A stretch of DNA of 10,366 nucleotides from Alphaproteobacteria bacterium (lineage in GTDB: Bacteria; Pseudomonadota; Alphaproteobacteria; Micropepsales; Micropepsaceae), in assembly GCA_028869355.1 (NCBI GenBank), contig JAGWSK010000180.1:1-10366 (forward strand), written 5' to 3'. This document shows, in pieces, positions 1 to 5,739 of the stretch (position 1 is its first letter; every line of letters starts with the position of its first letter). The notes beneath the pieces are model-generated. The model saw nothing but the letters and a program-made list of their open reading frames with translations. It was not told the DNA's origin and made no database searches. Both the position numbers and the translations under genes were made by a program.

Positions 1-240
1 GAAGAAGCTCGCGAGCGCCTCGAACGGGCACTTGGCGCGATGCCTGATTGGCGCCCGCTGACACGGTTTTTGCCGCCGGGATGGGCCAATGGTCTCCGGC
101 GGCGATCGGGCCTTGCGAGCACGTTCTCGGCGACACTCGAGCTCGTTCGTGACGGCCGGCTGACGATCCGTCAGATGGCGCCGTTCGGCGAACTTTATTT
201 GAGGGATGGGATCAGTACAGCTGCGGAGGAGCGGGCGTGA
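1..240 (+). CDS. scpA: Segregation and condensation protein A, C-terminal end (5' end outside the window)
   Basis: This is the last 79 codons of an open frame that enters from the left edge and stops with TGA at 238-240. The visible protein ends with a stretch reading LASTFSATLELVRDGRLTIR, then QMAPFGELYLRDG. That is the C-terminal winged-helix signature of ScpA, the kleisin subunit that bridges the two SMC heads in the bacterial SMC-ScpAB condensin. The assignment is strengthened by scpB directly downstream, overlapping by four bases (GTGA), which implies translational coupling and balanced synthesis of the two partners. The N-terminal SMC-neck-binding part is not in the window, so nothing can be said about the start or promoter. 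An internal ATG at 40 is not the gene start, because the frame is open to the edge. Confidence 0.9.
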   Translation, partial: EEARERLERALGAMPDWRPLTRFLPPGWANGLRRRSGLASTFSATLELVRDGRLTIRQMAPFGELYLRDGISTAAEERA

Positions 241-965
241 ACCGAATGTTGCATCCGGAAGAAGCTCAGATGGCTGAACTTGCCGAGCTGGGCGAGCAAG
301 ATTCCCCCGCAGGCACGCGCGCACCGCTCGCTCCTGACCGGAGCCAATTGCGGGTGTTGGAAGCACTGCTGTTCGCGGCTGCCGAGCCGGTGGACGAAGC
401 GGCGCTGGCTCGGGTATTGCCGCCGGAGACCGATATTGCCGCGCTGCTGGCAGAGCTGAAAGCCCAGTATAGCGGCCGGGGGGTCAATCTTGTGGAGGTG
501 GCGGGCAAATGGCAGTTCCGCACCGCCGGTGATCTCGCTTTCCTGTTGCGCAAAGAATCTGTCGAACAGCACAAACTTTCGCGGGCGGCGATCGAAACGC
601 TGGCGATCATTGCCTATCACCAACCCGTGACACGGGCTGATATCGAAGCCATTCGCGGTGTCATGGTGAGCAAGGGAACGATCGATCTGCTGCTCGAGGC
701 GGGGTGGATTCGGATTCGCGGGCGGCGGCGTTCACCGGGCCGGCCGGTGACCTATGGCACAACCGACGCATTTTTGGCCCATTTCGGACTGGACGCGGTC
801 GGCGATCTGCCGGGCCTGGACGAACTGAAAGCCGCGGGATTCCTCGACTCGGTGCCACCTTCCGCGCTTACCGTTCCGCAGCCGTCGGATGAGCTTACGC
901 CCGACGAAGAACCTTATGACGAGGACGAGGCCACCGAGGCGGGAGCGGAAATCACGCCGGAATAA
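237..965 (+). CDS. scpB: Segregation and condensation protein B
   Basis: The protein has 242 residues. It contains the ScpB core LRVLEALLFAAAEPVDEAAL (about residues 35-55), GVNLVEVAGKWQFRT, the second winged helix LSRAAIETLAIIAYHQPVTR (about 114-133) and IEAIRGV followed by GRPVTYGTT. ScpB dimerises and binds ScpA in the SMC condensin that compacts and segregates the chromosome. The C-terminal 45 residues or so are acidic and low-complexity, which is common as a disordered tail. I chose the GTG at 237 because a strong Shine-Dalgarno sequence, GGAGGA at 225-230, sits 6 nt upstream and the start overlaps the scpA stop. The in-frame ATG at 246 is the alternative, with a poor 15-nt spacing. In many alphaproteobacteria tatABC follows scpB; here an MFS gene does. 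Confidence 0.95.
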   Translation: MNRMLHPEEAQMAELAELGEQDSPAGTRAPLAPDRSQLRVLEALLFAAAEPVDEAALARVLPPETDIAALLAELKAQYSGRGVNLVEVAGKWQFRTAGDLAFLLRKESVEQHKLSRAAIETLAIIAYHQPVTRADIEAIRGVMVSKGTIDLLLEAGWIRIRGRRRSPGRPVTYGTTDAFLAHFGLDAVGDLPGLDELKAAGFLDSVPPSALTVPQPSDELTPDEEPYDEDEATEAGAEITPE

Positions 966-1001
966 TTTGCCCGCACCGCCTGCGGCCGCTATTCGGGTGG
1001 C

Positions 1002-2255
1002 ATGAGCAGTCCGCAAAATTCAGCAGCTTCGTCTGCGCGCGCGGCCAGCGTGTGGTTCGTATTGGTGGCCGTTTTTATCGACATGGTCGGCATCGGAATT
1101 GCCATTCCGGTGCTGCCAATCCTGATTGGCGCCTACACGGCCAGCCGCGAGATGCAGGCCTGGTGGAACATGGGTCTGTCGGTCGCGTTCGGCCTGATGC
1201 AGTTCCTGTGTGCGCCCATGCTGGGCGCGATCAGCGACCGGCTCGGGCGGCGATTCGTCCTGATCACCGCAATTCTGGGTCTTGGCTTCCATTACCTGCT
1301 GATTGCGATTGCACCAACATTGCTGATCATGCTGATCGCGCGGCTGATTGGCGGTGTCACGGGCGCCAGCTATTCGGTCGCCAACGCCTATCTCGCGGAT
1401 ATTACCCCGCCGGAGAAGCGTGCCAGGAATTTCGGCCTCGTCGGCGCCGCTTTCGGCCTGGGCTTTATCTGCGGGCCGATACTTGGAGGCGTGCTCGGCG
1501 GAATCGATCTCCACCTGCCATTCTACGTCGCGGCGGGCCTGTCGCTGGTAAACGCAATCTACGGTTTCCTGATCGTGCCCGAATCCCTCCCACCGGAACG
1601 CCGCACGGCATTTTCATTCGCCCGCGCCAATCCGTTCCGGGCGCTGAACAATCTTGTCCGGCATCGCGCCGTTGGCACGCTGGTCATCGTCTATGCGATC
1701 TATTTCGTCGCTCATATGACAATGATCCAGAGTTGGGTATTGGCGACCCGCTTCCGCTTTGGATGGGGCACAGTGGAAAACGGCACCTTGCTGTTTTGTG
1801 TCGGTTTGCTGTCCACCATTGTTCAGGGAGGATTGATCGGGCGGCTGGTGAAGCGATTTGGCGAAGAACGCCTGGTGCTGATGGCGGTCGGCAGCAACGT
1901 CATCATACAAACGCTCTATGGTCTGGTGCCGCAGGGCTGGATGATGTTCCCGGTTCTGTTTGCCAGTGCCCTGACCTTCACCGCAGGTCCGTCGATTCAG
2001 GCCGTGGTTTCGAAATCAACGGATTCTTCCGCACAGGGCGTGACGCTGGGCGCGCTGCAATCGATAAGCAGTCTGGCCGGCGTGATCGGTCCGGCGCTCG
2101 GAAATTCTCTGCTGGCCCAGGTTTCCAATCTGCCGCCGGGCGATCCGCGGCTCGGGATAAATTTCTTCGCCTGCGCGGCACTGAACCTGATTGCATTCAC
2201 CATTGCGTGGCGGCGGCTGATACGCCATCCGCTGGCGGCCGCAGTATCAGGATAG
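1002..2255 (+). CDS. MFS transporter of the TetA/DHA1 drug-efflux type
   Basis: The product has 417 residues and is strongly hydrophobic, with about 12 predicted membrane segments. The first begins near residue 17 (VWFVLVAVFIDMVGIGIAIP), closely resembling the start of tetracycline antiporters. The loop after helix 2 carries the MFS motif A as GAISDRLGRR (about residues 75-84). Helices 4-5 hold LIARLIGGVTGASYSVANAY and FGLGFICGPILGG, resembling the DHA1 antiporter motif C. It is probably a proton-coupled inner-membrane exporter; the substrate cannot be read from sequence, so tet resistance should not be assumed. It starts 36 nt after scpB and may be cotranscribed, although a small CCGCA/TGCGG hairpin (971-985) lies in the gap. 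The ATG has only a weak GGGTGG one base upstream. The TAG stop is part of the repeat element that begins at 2252. Confidence 0.88.
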   Translation: MSSPQNSAASSARAASVWFVLVAVFIDMVGIGIAIPVLPILIGAYTASREMQAWWNMGLSVAFGLMQFLCAPMLGAISDRLGRRFVLITAILGLGFHYLLIAIAPTLLIMLIARLIGGVTGASYSVANAYLADITPPEKRARNFGLVGAAFGLGFICGPILGGVLGGIDLHLPFYVAAGLSLVNAIYGFLIVPESLPPERRTAFSFARANPFRALNNLVRHRAVGTLVIVYAIYFVAHMTMIQSWVLATRFRFGWGTVENGTLLFCVGLLSTIVQGGLIGRLVKRFGEERLVLMAVGSNVIIQTLYGLVPQGWMMFPVLFASALTFTAGPSIQAVVSKSTDSSAQGVTLGALQSISSLAGVIGPALGNSLLAQVSNLPPGDPRLGINFFACAALNLIAFTIAWRRLIRHPLAAAVSG

Positions 2256-2418
2256 TGTCGTGGTTTCGAAGTCCGCATGATTTCGATATAGAACGCGCTT
2301 TGCGAACTTCGAAACCGAAACGACACTATAATCAATAAGTTGCTAGCCTCCTTTCGATTCTGAAATTCGCATTTATGCCGATATAGAGATCAAGCGAATT
2401 TCAGAATCAGGACGCTAG
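2252..2418. repeat. Composite palindromic element, copy A (167 nt)
   Basis: Unit 1 spans 2252-2329. Its outer stem ATAGTGTCG/CGACACTAT (9 bp) is separated by an asymmetric internal loop (extra GAAA side at 2317-2320) from an inner stem of about 16 bp (2262-2277 with 2301-2316, one mismatch) and a 23-nt loop. A 13-nt linker (2330-2342, beginning AATCAATAA) follows. Unit 2 spans 2343-2418: outer stem CTAGCCTCCT with AGGACGCTAG (one mismatch), a 3-nt bulge on the left side, a perfect 15-bp inner stem GATTCTGAAATTCGC (2356-2370 with 2394-2408), and a 23-nt loop containing CGATATAGAG. Unit 2 read on the minus strand aligns without gaps to the arms of unit 1, so the two units are inverted relatives. 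The element fills the whole gap between the convergent MFS and rnd genes. Neither hairpin has a T-run, so neither is a classical intrinsic terminator, though either could still stop or stabilise transcripts. Confidence 0.9.
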
Positions 2419-3570
2419 TCGTTTGGGGGTTTCGAGGATGACGGCTTCGCCGTTGTCCAATGAAATGGCGAGGCGTCCCGCGCAAAGCGCCAGCGCGTCA
2501 TGGCCGAACACATTTCCGCGCCATCCGTGCAGCGCCGCGATGCCTTCCGTCTCGCCGCTGGCGAGCCTCTCCAGATCGGCGATATCGGCGACCAGACGCG
2601 GGGCGACACGAAATTCCGTCGCGCGAAGGCGCAACAGGGTTTTCAAAAGGTCCAGCGCGGCCGGTGAAGGCTCACGCCGGAGCCGTGGACCCGCGGGTGC
2701 CAGTTCGGGCGGCGGCGCGGTCAGCGATTCATTTATTGCGGCAAGCAGTGCCTTTCCTGCCCGCGACTGCGCATAGCCATTGGGCAATCCTCGGATATGT
2801 TCGAGATGCTCTGCGTCGAGCGGAGGATGCGCCGCAATTTCCAACAGGGTTTCATCCCGCAAAACCCGGTTGCGCGGTACGTCGCGGCTTTGCGCTTCAC
2901 GTTCGCGCCATGCGGCGACACCCGCGAGCACCGCAAGGAAGCGCTTGTTCCCGGAGCGCGGCTTCAGCCGCCGCCACGCGTCGGCGGGGTCAAGCCGGTA
3001 TGTTGCCGGACTCATCAGCGTGGCTTCCTCTTCTTCAACCCAGGTTGTGCGTCCGGTTTTCGACAGTTCACCGGACAGGATCTCATACAACTGACGCAGG
3101 TGCGTCACGTCGGACATGGCATATTCAAGCTGACGCTTCGACAACGGCCTACGGCTCCAGTCCGTGAAGCGTGCGGACTTGTCGATATCGGCTTTGGCCA
3201 ATTTGCGAACCAGGGTTTCGTAGGATGCGGCTTCGCCAAAACCGCACACCATGGCGGCGATCTGGGTATCGAAAAACGGCTCCGGGATGACGCCGCCCTG
3301 ATGGTGGAAAATCTCGATATCCTGGCGCGCGGCATGAAAGACTTTGACGACCGCAGGATTGGCCATAAGACGATAGATGGGATCCAGCTCGATCCCGGGT
3401 GTCAGGGGATCAATAATGCCCTGCGTCTCCGGCCCCGCCGCCTGCACCAGGCATAGCTTCGGCCAGTAGGTCTGATCGCGCATGAACTCGGTGTCGATCG
3501 CCGCATAGGGGCCTTGCTCCAGTTCGGCGATGAATGTGTCGAGATCCCCGGTCGTCGTAATGATTCGCAT
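2407..3570 (-). CDS. rnd: Ribonuclease D (3'-5' exoribonuclease, DEDDy type)
   Basis: The protein has 387 residues, the usual RNase D length, and trims 3' ends of tRNA precursors and other small RNAs. The exonuclease domain shows all DEDDy motifs: Exo I AAIDTEFMRDQTYWPKLCLV (Asp26, Glu28), Exo II VKVFHAARQDIEIFH (Asp84), and Exo III YAMSD (Tyr150, Asp154). An HRDC nucleic-acid-binding domain follows at about residues 207-285 (FLAVLAGVAAWREREAQSRD, then LRDETLLEIA and IRGLPNGYAQSRAGKALLAA). I chose the ATG at 3570 because the family begins with MRIITTTGDL-like residues. The frame stays open to an ATG at 3747, but those extra 59 residues are unlike the family and run through repeat element B. 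The last codons and the TGA stop (2407-2409) fall in the outer arm of repeat element A. No convincing Shine-Dalgarno sequence was seen. Confidence 0.93.
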   Translation of the reverse strand: MRIITTTGDLDTFIAELEQGPYAAIDTEFMRDQTYWPKLCLVQAAGPETQGIIDPLTPGIELDPIYRLMANPAVVKVFHAARQDIEIFHHQGGVIPEPFFDTQIAAMVCGFGEAASYETLVRKLAKADIDKSARFTDWSRRPLSKRQLEYAMSDVTHLRQLYEILSGELSKTGRTTWVEEEEATLMSPATYRLDPADAWRRLKPRSGNKRFLAVLAGVAAWREREAQSRDVPRNRVLRDETLLEIAAHPPLDAEHLEHIRGLPNGYAQSRAGKALLAAINESLTAPPPELAPAGPRLRREPSPAALDLLKTLLRLRATEFRVAPRLVADIADLERLASGETEGIAALHGWRGNVFGHDALALCAGRLAISLDNGEAVILETPKRLAS

Positions 3571-3680
3571 GCGGCTAGTTAACGGAAATGGGGTGGGCTT
3601 GTCGCGCCAAACCGAAGCGGTTTTCGAGTCTTCGAGCCCCTTGACTTCACCCGGATGGCTTTCCAAAAACGCCGGCTCCG
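3571..3680. other. Divergent intergenic segment between rnd and repeat element B
   Basis: This 110-nt segment should carry the rnd promoter, and possibly the aspS promoter, but I find no convincing -35/-10 pair on either strand. A TTGACT on the plus strand (around 3640) has no acceptable -10 at 16-18 nt. It contains a perfect 6-bp hairpin AAACCG-AAG-CGGTTT (3609-3623) and a short direct repeat TTCGAG (two copies around 3623-3636), either of which could lie in the rnd leader. No small gene is supported. Confidence 0.4.
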
Positions 3681-3918
3681 CTAGTGTCGTGGTTCCGAAG
3701 TTCGCTTCATACCCGATATCAGGCTGTTTGGCGAACTTCGGAACCAAAACGACACTAGAATCAATAATTGGCTGGTGTCCTTCCCGCCTACGCTAAAAGC
3801 TTCGGCGGGCGAGAGCGGAACATTCGGTCCGCCGTAGTCTTGACGAAGGCGGATCGATTCTGAAATTCGCATCGACGCCGATATAGAGATCAAGCGAATT
3901 TCAGAATCGGGACACCAG
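3681..3918. repeat. Composite palindromic element, copy B (238 nt, carrying a 71-nt insertion)
   Basis: Unit 1 spans 3681-3758. Outer stem CTAGTGTCG/CGACACTAG (9 bp) and a perfect 15-bp inner stem GGTTCCGAAGTTCGC (3691-3705 with 3731-3745) are separated by an asymmetric internal loop (AAAA side at 3746-3749). The linker 3759-3771 again begins AATCAATAA. Unit 2 spans 3772-3918: outer stem CTGGTGTCC with GGACACCAG (3772-3780, 3910-3918), inner stem GATTCTGAAATTCGC (3856-3870 with 3894-3908) and a loop with CGATATAGAG. Segment lengths equal those of copy A (78, 13 and 76 nt) once the insertion at 3783-3853 is removed. Unit 2 matches copy A at 67 of 76 positions by hand count. It lies between rnd and aspS and ends 10 nt before the aspS start, overlapping the first bases of its ribosome-binding sequence. 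Confidence 0.9.
3783..3853. repeat. 71-nt double-hairpin insertion inside element B
   Basis: This segment is absent from copy A at the equivalent position (between 2353 and 2354). It consists of two small palindromes, CCCGCC...GGCGGG (3783-3809) and TCCGCC...GGCGGA (3828-3853), separated by 18 nt. The reverse complement of the second (starting TCCGCCTTCG, ending CTACGGCGGA) resembles the first (starting CCCGCCTACG, ending CTTCGGCGGG), so the two are inverted relatives. That layout is what a REP doublet (REPIN/BIME-like) looks like. No target duplication is obvious at its edges. Confidence 0.75.
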
Positions 3919-3922
3919 AGGA
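3917..3922 (+). promoter_or_regulatory. Shine-Dalgarno sequence of aspS
   Basis: AGAGGA stands 6 nt before the ATG at 3929 and fixes that start. Its first two bases are also the last two bases of repeat element B, so the 3' hairpin of that element folds directly against the ribosome-binding site. Confidence 0.7.
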
Positions 3923-3928
3923 TCACAC

Positions 3929-5734
3929 ATGCACCCGTACCGCACCAAAAATTGCGGCGAACTGCGCCGTTCCAATGTCCGCGAGCGGGCCCGGCTGTCG
4001 GGATGGGTGCATCGCGCGCGCGACCATGGCGGTCTGTTGTTTATCGACCTGCGCGACCATTATGGCCTGACGCAGTGCGTCGTCGAACCCGACAGCCCGG
4101 CTTTCGCACTGGCCTCGGAAGCGCGTTCGGAATGGGTGCTCACGCTGACCGGGCCGGTGGTGGCGCGTAGCACCGACACGGTCAATCCGGACCTGCCAAC
4201 CGGTGAAGTCGAGCTCAGGATCGAAGAAGTGGCGATTCAGAGCCGCGCCGAAGAACTGCCTCTGCCGGTTTTTGGTGACCTCGATTATCCGGAAGAAACC
4301 CGGTTGCGCTACCGCTTCCTCGACCTGAGGCGCGAACGGCTTCACCACAATATTGTCCTCAGATCGCAGGTCGTTCAATCGATCCGCCGGCGCATGACTG
4401 GGGCCGGTTTCATGGAATTCCAGACGCCTATCCTGACCGCCTCAAGCCCCGAAGGTGCACGCGACTTTCTGGTTCCGTCACGGCTTCATCCGGGAAAATT
4501 CTACGCTCTTCCGCAGGCGCCACAGCAGTTCAAACAGCTGATCATGGTCGCGGGCTTCGACCGGTATTTCCAGATCGCGCCCTGCTTCAGAGATGAGGAT
4601 GGCCGCGCCGACCGCAGTCCGGGAGAATTCTACCAGCTCGATGTGGAAATGAGTTTCGTCACTCAGGATGATGTTTTTGCCGCGATGGAGCCAGTGCTGC
4701 ACGGAGTATTCGAGGAATTCGCAGGCAATCGGCCGGTGTCGCGACCGCCTTTTCCGCGCATTCCATACGCCGAGTCGATGCTGCTCTACGGCTCCGACAA
4801 GCCCGATTTGCGCAACCCCGTGATGATCGCGGACGCAACGCAGGTGTTCAACCGCGAGGATGTCACGTTCAAAGCGTTCAAGGGCAAAGAGACGGTGCGG
4901 GCCATTCCTGCGCCGGGCGCTGCGGCGCAGCCGCGTTCCTGGTTCGACCGCATGAATGAATGGGCGCGCGGCGAGGGCGCGGCCGGCCTGGGCTATATCG
5001 TTTTCGAAGAGGAGAACGGCCGCACGGTTGGCAAGGGGCCGATCGCGAAATTCCTGTCCGATGATGCGCTGTCCCGACTCGCGGTACTGACAGCGTCAAA
5101 ACCCGGTGATGCCGTATTCTTCGCCGCCGACAAGATAGGCCGCGCCGCCGTGCTCGCCGGCCAGGCACGCCTCAAAATTGGCAGTGAACTCTCGCTTACG
5201 CGCAAGGACTGCTTCGAATTCTGCTGGATCGTCGATTTTCCGATGTACGAATGGAACGAGGACGAGAAGAGAATCGATTTCTCCCACAACCCGTTCTCCA
5301 TGCCGAATTTCGACCGCGACAAATTCCTGGCGCTCGATCTTCAGGACCGCGATACGATTCTCGGGATCAAGGCGTTTCAGTACGACATTGTCTGCAATGG
5401 GGTTGAGCTTTCATCCGGAGCCATTCGCAATCATCGCCCGGACGTGATGCTCAAGGCGTTTGAAATTGCCGGCTACTCGCGCGACGAGACCGAACAGCGA
5501 TTTTCGGGAATGCTGAATGCGTTTCGCTACGGGGCGCCGCCGCATGGCGGCACCGCGCCGGGAATCGACCGCATCGTCATGTTGCTGGCCGATGTGCCCA
5601 ATATTCGCGAAGTGACGATGTTCCCGATGAATCAGCAGGCGCAGGATCTGATGATGGGCGCGCCTTCGGAAGTCAACCCGCGCCAATTGCGCGAATTGCA
5701 CCTTAGAATCGTCCAGCCCGAAAAGAAAAGCTGA
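3929..5734 (+). CDS. aspS: Aspartyl-tRNA synthetase (bacterial type)
   Basis: The protein has 601 residues, full length for bacterial AspRS, which charges tRNA-Asp with aspartate in the cytosol. The N-terminal OB-fold anticodon domain contains LSGWVHRARDHGGLLFIDLR (residues 23-42). The class II catalytic domain begins near LRYRFLDLRR. Motif 2 reads FRDEDGRADR (220-229) then SPGEFYQLD, with the extra glycine I recall from alphaproteobacterial enzymes. The GAD insertion domain spans roughly 300-420 (with GLGYIVFEEENG and GKGPIAKFLSDDAL). Motif 3 is GGTAPGIDRIVMLLAD near the C-terminus. His33, in the RDHGG stretch, is the residue associated with non-discriminating AspRS, which also charges tRNA-Asn; however, the second position usually considered appears to be Asp rather than Gly, so specificity is unresolved. 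The gene is divergent from rnd, and its stop is 5 nt from that of the convergent MetE-like gene. Confidence 0.97.
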   Translation: MHPYRTKNCGELRRSNVRERARLSGWVHRARDHGGLLFIDLRDHYGLTQCVVEPDSPAFALASEARSEWVLTLTGPVVARSTDTVNPDLPTGEVELRIEEVAIQSRAEELPLPVFGDLDYPEETRLRYRFLDLRRERLHHNIVLRSQVVQSIRRRMTGAGFMEFQTPILTASSPEGARDFLVPSRLHPGKFYALPQAPQQFKQLIMVAGFDRYFQIAPCFRDEDGRADRSPGEFYQLDVEMSFVTQDDVFAAMEPVLHGVFEEFAGNRPVSRPPFPRIPYAESMLLYGSDKPDLRNPVMIADATQVFNREDVTFKAFKGKETVRAIPAPGAAAQPRSWFDRMNEWARGEGAAGLGYIVFEEENGRTVGKGPIAKFLSDDALSRLAVLTASKPGDAVFFAADKIGRAAVLAGQARLKIGSELSLTRKDCFEFCWIVDFPMYEWNEDEKRIDFSHNPFSMPNFDRDKFLALDLQDRDTILGIKAFQYDIVCNGVELSSGAIRNHRPDVMLKAFEIAGYSRDETEQRFSGMLNAFRYGAPPHGGTAPGIDRIVMLLADVPNIREVTMFPMNQQAQDLMMGAPSEVNPRQLRELHLRIVQPEKKS

Positions 5735-5739
5735 CCGGT

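Noticed and set aside
1052..2338. A 428-codon plus-strand frame overlapping the MFS transporter
   Set aside because: It is a frame-shifted shadow of the transporter, rich in Arg and Pro, with no domain. The overlapping frame has a complete MFS fold signature.
2252..2418. A classical bidirectional rho-independent terminator between MFS and rnd
   Set aside because: The hairpins are long, but no T-run follows either of them on either strand, and the same structure occurs upstream of aspS where a terminator makes no sense.
3640..3668. TTGACT on the plus strand as the -35 box of an aspS promoter
   Set aside because: No sequence at 16-18 nt downstream resembles a -10 box.
3571..3747. A longer RNase D start at 3747 adding 59 residues
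   Set aside because: The extra residues are unlike RNase D and would be encoded partly by repeat element B. The family start (MRIITTTGDL) is at 3570.
2252..3918. CRISPR-like repeats
   Set aside because: There are only two copies, 1.4 kb apart with a gene between them; they are internally palindromic and have no regular spacers.
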